From: JAYZDF01 sp036337945
GTDB lineage: Bacteria > Myxococcota > Kuafuiibacteriia > Kuafuiibacteriales > Kuafuiibacteriaceae
DNA: 22,142 bases
Assembly (NCBI GenBank): GCA_036337945.1
Contig: JAYZDF010000036.1
Coordinates: forward strand, 1-22,142
Direction: 5' to 3'
Positions within the stretch are counted from its first letter, which is position 1. Each line of letters opens with the position of its first letter. A program made the position numbers and the translations under genes. Positions 8,292-14,446 of this stretch are shown here, piece by piece. Under the pieces are notes generated by a model, which was not told the origin of the DNA, searched no databases, and saw only the letters and a program-made list of their open reading frames with translations.

Positions 8292-8337
8292 ACGACCAAA
8301 AACAGTCCAAGGGGCTGCAATCGCTGTTTTTTTCGTC
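8291..8337 (+). terminator. Probable terminator of yhbY
   Basis: AAAAACAG (8298-8305) pairs with CTGTTTTT (8324-8331), and outer GACGA (8291-8295) pairs with TCGTC (8333-8337), leaving small internal mismatches and an 18-nt loop. The stem is A/T rich and the 3' arm supplies the T-run. It begins at the last base of the yhbY stop codon. Confidence 0.5.
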
Positions 8338-8668
8338 TTTATAGACAAAAACCGATTGCCTCATCGCTCTAATTGTTCCAAGCGTCCACGGAATAGGTGA
8401 ATGGACGCGCAAAACGTGCCGCATCTTGTTTGAGTTTTGAGATTGCATTTTATCCAATAGGTTGGTAGAGCAGTCCCGTGTTCAACGCGAACAACAATGT
8501 AGCTCTCGCTAACAACTGCACTTGCTGTTGTTGCTGCTGCTGTTGTTGATACGCGGGGACACTAATCCAAACAAGAAAATAGGATTGAAACTCCCCGGGA
8601 CCCAGCCGGTGGAGTAACGTCATGTTTCGCGCCGTCTGAGCCCAAGGGAAAAATAGACGGAGCAAGAA
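8292..8668. other. Gene-free region upstream of the ATP-grasp gene
   Basis: This 377-nt stretch has no convincing gene. It holds the yhbY terminator candidate, a hairpin with perfect 7-bp arms GCGTCCA (8382-8388) and TGGACGC (8402-8408), and nine tandem TTG/CTG triplets at 8522-8548. A minus-strand frame (8665-8450) reads the triplets as poly-Gln but begins with TTG, has no ribosome binding site and resembles nothing, so I do not call it a gene. Confidence 0.5.
8522..8548. repeat. Trinucleotide repeat (TTG/CTG) x 9
   Basis: Nine uninterrupted triplets alternate between TTG and CTG in an otherwise non-coding region. Such a tract can slip during replication, and copy number may differ among strains. 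It lies 120 nt upstream of the ATP-grasp start codon. Confidence 0.7.
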
Positions 8669-9640
8669 ATGGCAACTTTACCTTTAGTACATATACTTTT
8701 TGAAAATGAAGCTTGGTTAGAACCTTTAGAGAAAGGTTTGGCAGCCGAAGGCTTCTCCTTTCGGCGCGTGAAGCTTAACGAAGGAATCCTGGACCCAAGC
8801 AAAACGCCAGCGGAGGGCATTTGGCTTAACCGACTTAGTCCATCTTCCCACACCCGTGGACACGACACCACGGTAGCGCTCGGACGCGAGTTTCTCGCTT
8901 GGCTCCACGCGCACGGCCGCCGAGTTGTGAACGGACAAAATGCATTCGAACTCGAAATGAGCAAGACGCGCCAGGATACGGCGCTTCGTCGACAAGGTAT
9001 CGTTACACCCAAAACGCTACTCGCGATTGGCCACAAACACCTGGTTGAAGCGGCATCACAATTTCAGGGACCGTTCATAACAAAGCATAATCAAGGTGGT
9101 AAAGGGCTTGGCATTCAACTGTTTCATTCTGTCAGCGCATTTGAGAAGTATATCGAAAGCGACGCGTTTGATGCGGGCCCGGACGGCAAGATCATCCTTC
9201 AGCAGTATATCAAACCGCCTCAGCCGTACATTACGCGCGTAGAAATCGTCGGCGGTCGATTTGTGCTTGCGATGCGCAGCTCTACAGAGCAAGGCTTTGA
9301 GCTTTGCCCCTCTGATGCGTGCCAAGTTCCGAGCGCTGGTCCAGACGTTTGCCCCGCTGACGGCGGAGGCTCGAAGTTCTCGCAGTCTGATGTCACCGCT
9401 GACGACCCTCTCGTGCAGCAATATATTCGGTTGTGCAAAACCGAGAACATTGAAGTTGCAGGTATTGAGTTTGTAGAGGACGAGAGCGGTCAGCGCTACA
9501 CTTACGACATTAACGGCACGACAAACTACAGCGGCGTGTTCGGTGAAAAAATCGGTGTCGATGGAATGAGAGAATTTGCTCGATATCTCCGAAGCGCGGT
9601 CGCACCAGAGCTCGAACGAACAAAGGTTAGCGCGGCTTAA
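8669..9640 (+). CDS. RimK-like ATP-grasp ligase
   Basis: A 323-residue ATP-grasp enzyme, a family that ligates an acyl-phosphate to an amine or similar nucleophile at the expense of ATP. The ATP-binding lid is FITKHNQGGKGLGIQ (136-150), with Lys139 the expected nucleotide ligand, and IILQQYI (175-181) is the hinge. Metal-binding residues are Glu267 (GIEFVED) and the DINGTTNYSG segment (280-289), where RimK has a comparable EVN. Residues 210-235 form an insertion with three Cys (213, 218, 228; FELCPSDAC...VCPADG), absent from classical RimK. The substrate is unknown; glutamylation is only the RimK precedent. Start ATG at 8669 has GGAG 6 nt upstream (8659-8662). The YchJ-like gene starts 39 nt after its stop, so they are probably co-transcribed. 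Confidence 0.88.
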   Translation: MATLPLVHILFENEAWLEPLEKGLAAEGFSFRRVKLNEGILDPSKTPAEGIWLNRLSPSSHTRGHDTTVALGREFLAWLHAHGRRVVNGQNAFELEMSKTRQDTALRRQGIVTPKTLLAIGHKHLVEAASQFQGPFITKHNQGGKGLGIQLFHSVSAFEKYIESDAFDAGPDGKIILQQYIKPPQPYITRVEIVGGRFVLAMRSSTEQGFELCPSDACQVPSAGPDVCPADGGGSKFSQSDVTADDPLVQQYIRLCKTENIEVAGIEFVEDESGQRYTYDINGTTNYSGVFGEKIGVDGMREFARYLRSAVAPELERTKVSAA

Positions 9641-9679
9641 AGGTACTTTTCGCCGGATAAGCTGTTACACTTGTCGTCG

Positions 9680-10075
9680 ATGAAATGTCCCTGCGGTACC
9701 GGCTTACTTTATTTCGTTTGTTGTGGTCGCTTCGTAGAAGGTGACGAACTGCCTACCACAGCAGAGCAGCTGATGCGTTCGAGGTACACTGCTTTTACTA
9801 AGCGGCGGTGGACATATGTTTCTCAAACGCAAACAGAACCGTTCGATGGCACTGGCGATGAATCGGTCAGTTGGACCAATCTGAAAATCCATTCCACGGA
9901 GGGCGGAGGCGAGAACGACTCCGAGGGATGGGTGACTTTCACAGCATCTTTTGAACAAGCAGGAAGTACCCGCGAAATGACGGAGAAATCTTATTTTCTC
10001 AGAACGGGTTCTCGATGGCTTTATGAGCCTGCGAAGTCTCTCACTGGGCTTCCTAAGGCCTTTATTGTGGGATGA
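9680..10075 (+). CDS. YchJ-like protein (UPF0225, N-terminal SEC-C motif and NTF2-like domain)
   Basis: A 131-residue protein opening with a zinc-binding SEC-C type motif, CPCGTGLLYFVCCGRF (3-18), followed by the YchJ/UPF0225 core with TAEQLMRSRYTAFTKRRWTYV, the hallmark of the NTF2-like fold in this family. E. coli YchJ is somewhat longer and has a second SEC-C motif at its C-terminus, which is missing here; shorter versions are common. The function is not known. I chose the ATG at 9680 because family members begin directly with the Cys motif; an in-frame TTG at 9671 would add three residues. It is 39 nt after the ATP-grasp gene. Its TGA stop (10073-10075) lies 4 nt from the end of the convergent lipoprotein gene. 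Confidence 0.88.
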   Translation: MKCPCGTGLLYFVCCGRFVEGDELPTTAEQLMRSRYTAFTKRRWTYVSQTQTEPFDGTGDESVSWTNLKIHSTEGGGENDSEGWVTFTASFEQAGSTREMTEKSYFLRTGSRWLYEPAKSLTGLPKAFIVG

Positions 10076-10079
10076 GAGA

Positions 10080-11525
10080 CTAGTCTACTGCCGCGCGAAT
10101 ACCGCAACGAACCCAATCGCCGGTTACATCTGTGAGCTGGGCTCCTCTATCAAGCTGGATGAATGCGATGGAGCTCGTAACCGTAACGTCTCGAATTGCA
10201 ATAGAAACGGTCGCGGACTCTGTGCCTGTAGCGAGCGTCATGCCGCTTTTGTCTCGCACAGACGCTGTCACATCGATAATTCCCGAGCCAGCGGTTCTTG
10301 AACCACAAAAAACCGAAACTTTCTCGTTGGGCTGCAATTCAATCTTGTAGTGGTCAGTATCACCGTACGGTAAAGCAGAGATGATATAACCCGCTCGATT
10401 CGTCTCTGAGAGAGGAATCGCCTCGGCGCCTTCTTGGGTGTTATTTCGGGTGTCGAGCATCTCCGCGGGGTTTTCGTTAAAGATAAAGTTTTTGACGACG
10501 TAATGGTCATTGGCACCAGCTGCGTCACCAGGGTGAGCTAACCAAAGGAGGTATTCACCACCGGGCAAGCTCGGAGACATTCGAGAGAGTGTCTGATCAG
10601 CATTGCTAATTTTGGCGCTGACTGTAGAACCTGAAACGTCCGTGAGCCACACGTCTCCAAGTCCACTTGTGGAGCCATAACCGTTCGGCCCGGCAGGCAT
10701 GATTTGGATGCGGAAGTTCCGAGCCTCTCCAGGAGGAATGGTCACGCGGTACACGTCAACATCGCCGTTATCAGTGAGCGTTCCGAGCGCGTATCCAACA
10801 GGCCGGTTTCCGCCTGTGAAAAAGCTGAAATCGTTGGCGCTCGCTGCGTCGTTGCCGCGCTCGGCATCAACTGTCACGAAATCATTGTTTTCCGTAACGA
10901 AGCGGTCGACTTTGACGACATAACGAAATCCAGCACCACCTTCGTTGTCACGGTCTTCTCGAGTCGTAGAAAAGTCTTCGACTTTCACGAAATAATCTCC
11001 GGTCGCTGCGACGTGATAGATGATTTCCGAGTCCGAGTTGATTCCCGCAATGTCATCGTCATTTCTCGCCAGTTGCTCCATACTGCTATTGTATAAAGTG
11101 ACTACGGTATCCAGGTTATTGACCTGGTTGGAAGAGACGCGCTCTGTGGTGACTGCTATCCAATCACCCGCGGTTCCTTGAAAGCGAAAATAGTCGACGT
11201 CTCCCGGGGGATTGATTGCACCCGATAGTTTGCCATTGATGTTTAGCTCTCGAGCCTCAGCGAAACTGTCGTTATCGTCTGTCACAGGGCCTGTATCTGG
11301 TGCCATTCCTGCGTCCATAATCATTTCCGCCGCATCGGGGTAGACAGGCGCTGCATCGGGATGGACACCGCTGTCGGTGTTAGTCGGCACTCCAGGGTTC
11401 GGAGTCTCATTCCCTTCCTCACTTTCCGAACATCCGAACATAACGACGGCAGACGAAAGCGCTACAAGCTGCAAGAGCCTGAGACGTATTAGATTTCGGT
11501 TTTGAATCTTACTTTGATTGGCCAC
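10080..11525 (-). CDS. Lipoprotein with three PPC-like (pre-peptidase C-terminal) modules
   Basis: A 481-residue probable outer-membrane lipoprotein. A hydrophobic signal segment (about 15-31) ends in MFGC with Cys32 the likely lipidated residue and Ser at +2, which favours the outer membrane. An Asp/Pro/Ala linker (about 40-80, including VHPDAAPVYPDAAEM) follows, of a kind common in myxobacterial-type lipoproteins. Three modules of about 120 residues then repeat, each with a NDxxxxA-like entry and a D-V/T-D-x-Y/F core: GDVDYFRF (108-115), GDVDVYRV (254-261) and GDTDHYKI. These are PPC-like beta-sandwich domains, usually attached to secreted proteases, but no protease domain is present. Start is a GTG at 11525 without a clear ribosome binding site. 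It is the last gene of a minus-strand set, 77 nt after the 155-residue protein. Confidence 0.85.
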   Translation of the reverse strand: MANQSKIQNRNLIRLRLLQLVALSSAVVMFGCSESEEGNETPNPGVPTNTDSGVHPDAAPVYPDAAEMIMDAGMAPDTGPVTDDNDSFAEARELNINGKLSGAINPPGDVDYFRFQGTAGDWIAVTTERVSSNQVNNLDTVVTLYNSSMEQLARNDDDIAGINSDSEIIYHVAATGDYFVKVEDFSTTREDRDNEGGAGFRYVVKVDRFVTENNDFVTVDAERGNDAASANDFSFFTGGNRPVGYALGTLTDNGDVDVYRVTIPPGEARNFRIQIMPAGPNGYGSTSGLGDVWLTDVSGSTVSAKISNADQTLSRMSPSLPGGEYLLWLAHPGDAAGANDHYVVKNFIFNENPAEMLDTRNNTQEGAEAIPLSETNRAGYIISALPYGDTDHYKIELQPNEKVSVFCGSRTAGSGIIDVTASVRDKSGMTLATGTESATVSIAIRDVTVTSSIAFIQLDRGAQLTDVTGDWVRCGIRAAVD

Positions 11526-11602
11526 GAGGCTGGTATAACACAGCTTTTGGGCGGTTTTCCATAAGCGGTGGAAAGTCGAGATCCCGGGGCTAAACTTTCA
11601 AG

Positions 11603-12070
11603 CTACGGGAGTTTCAAGGTAATCGCGCCACCAACGATGACATCGGCGGCAAAAGATTTCTTTTTAGAGGAGGGGAGATTGGGCATCATTCGTTCGGGAC
11701 GATAGCTCACTCGCAATTCGTTTGCCTGCGGTACTTTCTCAAAGAGGTTGTCCGCTACAAGATAGTCTCTTTCTTGCGGGTCATTGCGTTCGTCTTTTCT
11801 CTCGATAATCACTTTGAAGAGTGCGTTTGTGGTTTCACCGGGTTTGATCGTCACGTAGTCATTCTTGCTCGGGAGTTGAACAGAGACGTTGTGCGCCTGA
11901 CCGCTAGTGAACCGTTTTTGCCGATTCTTTAGTTCAACCAAGAAGTAACGCTCGAGTGTAGCGATGGTCGCTTCTCTACGACCCACATTCTTGCAATGAA
12001 CCGTTACCTCACAGTGTTCGGATTCCGTGTCGGGCGTCAGAGAAAAATGCAGGTCTTTTTCCGTAAACAT
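11603..12070 (-). CDS. Hypothetical 155-residue protein downstream of the GST
   Basis: I do not recognise the family. The 155-residue protein has no signal peptide or membrane segment. The first two thirds alternate in a way that suggests a beta-sandwich: HCEVTVHCKNVGRREAT, YVTIKPGETTNALFKVIIE and ELRVSYRPE. The phrase about a pair of conserved-looking strands ending in a turn resembles Ig-like/late-embryogenesis-type domains, but I cannot name one. The last 20 residues (AADVIVGGAITLKLP) look like a C-terminal strand. The start ATG at 12070 is 12 nt after the GST stop, which makes co-transcription with it likely. The ribosome binding site is poor. Confidence 0.75.
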   Translation of the reverse strand: MFTEKDLHFSLTPDTESEHCEVTVHCKNVGRREATIATLERYFLVELKNRQKRFTSGQAHNVSVQLPSKNDYVTIKPGETTNALFKVIIERKDERNDPQERDYLVADNLFEKVPQANELRVSYRPERMMPNLPSSKKKSFAADVIVGGAITLKLP

Positions 12071-12082
12071 GGAGGGCTGACT

Positions 12083-12805
12083 CTAGTTTACGCGATGTTC
12101 GGTTCGAATATCAGAGACACGTTTGAACCAGGAATTCATCGTTGGACGAGCTTCAACTTGGTCGAAAACAGGAAAATCTCGAACACAAGAGAGCGCACCA
12201 TGCATAGCAACATCGGCCATAGAAAGTTTGTCACCGACGACAAAGTTTTTGTCGCCGAGCCATTCTTCAAAGCTGTCCAGGCACTCCTTGACCCATGCGT
12301 GGCCGTCGGTTCGGTTTGCTCTTTTCAAGAGCCTTTTCGAAATCATATGCATGACGAACGACCCGCCAATTCTGACACCGAGTCCTTGCAGCGGTCCAAA
12401 ATTACTTTCGCGAGCAACGACGGTCGCTGCTTGAGCCGCTTCTTTCCAAGTTCCATAAATCACTGTCGGAAGAGCGGCGATGATTTCACTGTCGACCCAG
12501 TCTTCAATTTCCGCGCTTCGTTTTGCCTCTTCTTCGTCCTCTAGGCGGTAACCGTGTCCGCTTGTGTACTCTTTTTCGATGTATTCTAAGATTCGGGTGG
12601 AGTCTTGAATCACGGTATCGCCGACCTCGATAATGGGAACTTTTTGCGGGGTGCCCTCGGGCAGTTCTGGAAGCTCTTTCTTGCTTCGTGGGCTCACCTC
12701 AACCTTCTTGTAAGGGACGCCGGTCACGTCTAGGGCGGCTTTTACTTTATTGCAAAAAGGACACAGAGAAAATTGATACAGGGTTACGGTTTCTGGATTA
12801 CTCAT
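12083..12805 (-). CDS. Glutathione S-transferase-like protein with N-terminal CPFC motif
   Basis: A 240-residue cytosolic GST-fold protein. The N-terminal thioredoxin-like domain (about 6-80) has a CPFC motif (15-18) where most GSTs have Ser/Tyr. KVPII (55-59) gives the conserved cis-Pro57, and QDSTRILEYIE (67-77) is the glutathione gamma-glutamyl-binding region. An all-helical C-terminal domain follows (about 90-240), ending FDQVEARPTMNSWFKRV. CPFC with a GST fold recalls membrane-associated prostaglandin E synthase 2 and glutaredoxin-2-like proteins, suggesting thiol-disulfide or glutathione-dependent chemistry; the substrate is unknown. ATG at 12805 has a GGAG site 6 nt upstream (plus-strand CTCC at 12812-12815). 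It heads the minus-strand run with the 155-residue protein. Confidence 0.9.
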   Translation of the reverse strand: MSNPETVTLYQFSLCPFCNKVKAALDVTGVPYKKVEVSPRSKKELPELPEGTPQKVPIIEVGDTVIQDSTRILEYIEKEYTSGHGYRLEDEEEAKRSAEIEDWVDSEIIAALPTVIYGTWKEAAQAATVVARESNFGPLQGLGVRIGGSFVMHMISKRLLKRANRTDGHAWVKECLDSFEEWLGDKNFVVGDKLSMADVAMHGALSCVRDFPVFDQVEARPTMNSWFKRVSDIRTEHRVN

Positions 12806-12899
12806 ACATGGCTCCTGGTATAAACTTTGGGCACTACTCTATAGGGAGTAACAGAAGACATGGAAAGTAAATAGTTGTGCGCTATTGATGAAAATCGGT

Positions 12900-13670
12900 T
12901 TAGGGGTATTCGCGTACGCATTGCGCTCGGGTGAATGGATTAGAATTTCCTTGAATCTGACTGATTTTACGTTCTCTTTCGCATTCCCACGCGTCGGGTG
13001 GGTCTGCTGCTGACCATCGTCGAAAAAGGCCGGTTTGCTTGTCGCTCATTACGAACGCATTTGGATAGGCCGCGTTCATATACAGATATGTTCTTGCAAT
13101 TTCGCCGCGTATCTCGGTGGCAGGCTCCACGCGTCCAAAAGCGATTTCAAAATCACAGGTGCCAAAGGCTCTGACTTCGCCATCGAGCAGTCCAAAGGGT
13201 TTGTTGCCGCGAATGTTGTTGAGTTGCCCGACTGCAGGGAACAGATTGTGAAGGTCTGAGAGCATCCTACGAGCTCTAGGGTCAACTTTTTTAGCGCATC
13301 GTCGGCCTCGATAGGCCTTTCCTTTCGAGTTGATGCATCGGGGATCTCCGTTTTTCCAGGCGCTCGAAGTGCGACCAAGGATAGACGCGGGCACCACATG
13401 CTCCCATTCTACGCGTCGAATTCGTTTCGACGGCTTTTCTGGCTGAAACGCACATTTCGAAAGTTCGATATTGAGTTCAGAATCAAAAGGACATCCACAG
13501 TAGAGTGTTTTTCGATGGTTGCGATAAATGGCCTTCATCATGCGTTTGGCTTGCGAAAAACTCTGAATACGTGAATTTCTGGAAATTGGAGTCAGCTCAC
13601 TTTGCTTGCAGGCGGCGCCCAAAACTGAGGTGAGTAAGACACTCCAAAAGATACAAACACCAGATTTCAC
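12900..13670 (-). CDS. endA: EndA/Vvn-family secreted endonuclease I
   Basis: A 256-residue periplasmic or extracellular nuclease that cuts DNA and RNA with little sequence preference. The N-terminal hydrophobic segment (about 5-19) ends LGAAC, so it may be a lipoprotein (Cys21) or a normal secretory protein. The catalytic region is VEWEHVVPAS (87-96), with His91 the general base and Glu90 adjacent as in Vvn. DLHNLFPAVGQLNNIRGNKPFG (139-160) supplies the metal-binding Asn. The tail DPPDAWECERERKISQIQGNSNPF matches the conserved C-terminal end of the family. Eight or more Cys suggest disulfides, and the enzyme would be inactive in the reducing cytosol. Start is GTG at 13670; the best SD-like sequence is 13 nt upstream. 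It is divergent from the selenoprotein gene and shares a 123-nt promoter region with it. Confidence 0.93.
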   Translation of the reverse strand: MKSGVCIFWSVLLTSVLGAACKQSELTPISRNSRIQSFSQAKRMMKAIYRNHRKTLYCGCPFDSELNIELSKCAFQPEKPSKRIRRVEWEHVVPASILGRTSSAWKNGDPRCINSKGKAYRGRRCAKKVDPRARRMLSDLHNLFPAVGQLNNIRGNKPFGLLDGEVRAFGTCDFEIAFGRVEPATEIRGEIARTYLYMNAAYPNAFVMSDKQTGLFRRWSAADPPDAWECERERKISQIQGNSNPFTRAQCVREYP

Positions 13671-13793
13671 GGGGAATAGTGTACCTCAGACCTGCTATTT
13701 CCCGGAAATTATCGGTTTTTTTGAGCGTGAGTCTGCTGCATCCGCCAGAAAGTGGATAGTAAAGCTCGGGAAATCGGAGGTAATCTCGAAGCT
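13671..13793. promoter_or_regulatory. Divergent promoter region between endA and the selenoprotein
   Basis: This short gap must hold the promoters of both divergent genes. It contains the dyad ATTTCC-C-GGAAAT (13697-13709) and a related half-site CGGGAAAT (13767-13774). GGAGG (13776-13780) is the ribosome binding site for the selenoprotein ATG, with a rather long 13-nt spacing. Confidence 0.4.
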
Positions 13794-14369
13794 ATGAAAC
13801 AGCTAGCTCACGTTGTTGTTGTTGCAAGCTTCTTATTTGGCTGTGGAACGAATGACGACACGCAATCACAAGGCGCTGGTTCGACCGATGCCGCCACAAA
13901 TGAGACGCGAACGCCAGAGTCTGATTTTCGTCTGCTTGATGTAAATACAGCCTCGCCAACGTACAACACCGAGGTTTCGCCGCGTGATCATATTGGGAAA
14001 GTTTCGGGCTGGTACTTTGGACGAGCAACCTGAACGTACTGTCAAAGCCAGTTTGGCTTTCTCGACCAACTTCAAAAAGAACTTTCCGCTCTTGATACGC
14101 CCGTAGAAATTCAGATTTTGGGAATCAATGAAATCGATAAGGCGAGTGGTAATGACAGTATCACTGACGGCCGCTCGCTGCCATGGCTGCAAGATACGGA
14201 AGCAGTTGCTGTCACTTCGGCTTGGCAACATAATCTCAGAGATGTCGTGATTCTAAATACCCGCAATGAGCGGGTTGCTGTTTATGGATTGACCGAAAAC
14301 AGTCTCGGTGACCCTTCGAATTACGAAACCTTGAAACAGCTCTTTTTAGATGCTGCGAACAGTAAGTAA
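13794..14369 (+). CDS. Probable selenocysteine-containing thioredoxin-like lipoprotein (SelP-like), in-frame TGA at 14031-14033
   Basis: Read continuously, with TGA 14031-14033 decoded as selenocysteine, the frame runs from ATG 13794 to TAA 14367-14369 and gives 191 residues. Residues 5-16 are hydrophobic and end LFGC, so Cys17 is probably lipidated. A polar linker (18-45) leads to the redox domain. The TGA is codon 80 in GWYFGRAT-U-TYC (72-83), so it sits exactly at the first position of a CxxC-type active site (U80, C83) after a beta strand, as in thioredoxins. The frame keeps a sensible protein downstream: an active-site helix, PVEIQILGIN (103-112), SLPWLQD (128-134) and VVILNTRNERVAVYGL (151-166). 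This order resembles the N-terminal domain of selenoprotein P. A bacterial-SECIS-like hairpin follows the TGA. TGA is a normal stop in the YchJ-like and methyltransferase genes. The alternative is a nonsense mutation of a Cys codon. Confidence 0.85.
14031..14066 (+). promoter_or_regulatory. Candidate bacterial SECIS element following the in-frame TGA
   Basis: Downstream of TGA (14031-14033), AAAGCCA (14044-14050) pairs perfectly with TGGCTTT (14054-14060) around the loop GTT (14051-14053). GTC (14041-14043) can extend the stem by pairing with GAC (14064-14066) across a CTC bulge. The loop starts 17 nt after the TGA and its first base is G. Known bacterial SECIS elements lie in the coding region about 16-37 nt downstream and have a G among the first loop bases. 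The fit is by eye; no folding energy was computed. Confidence 0.75.
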
Positions 14370-14410
14370 CCCAGCCTCTATTTCCCTACCACTACGGCCA
14401 ATAAAGCTTC

Positions 14411-14425
14411 ATAGACAGAGTCTAT
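14411..14425. promoter_or_regulatory. 15-nt inverted repeat before the ABC exporter
   Basis: ATAGAC-AGA-GTCTAT is a perfect dyad of 6-bp arms 22 nt upstream of the exporter's GTG start and 42 nt after the selenoprotein stop. The hairpin is short and lacks a T-run, so an operator for the exporter is as likely as a terminator for the selenoprotein. Confidence 0.35.
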
Positions 14426-14446
14426 TTCCGGTTATAAGATCATCTT

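Noticed and set aside
8450..8665. Minus-strand frame with a run of nine Gln
   Set aside because: It starts with TTG, has no ribosome binding site and reads through a simple triplet repeat. The Gln run is a by-product of the repeat.
10077..10086. AGACTAGTCT palindrome at the convergent junction as a bidirectional terminator
   Set aside because: It is a perfect 10-bp palindrome but has no loop room and no T-run on either side, so terminator function is unsupported.
13752..14033. Stand-alone 93-residue protein ending at the TGA 14031-14033
   Set aside because: It would stop exactly in the middle of an expected CxxC motif. The frame beyond it continues as the rest of a coherent redox domain, so I treat it as the first part of the selenoprotein.
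14118..14369. Separate small protein from the ATG-like start at 14118
   Set aside because: Same frame as the selenoprotein, no ribosome binding site, and the sequence is the second half of a thioredoxin-like domain.
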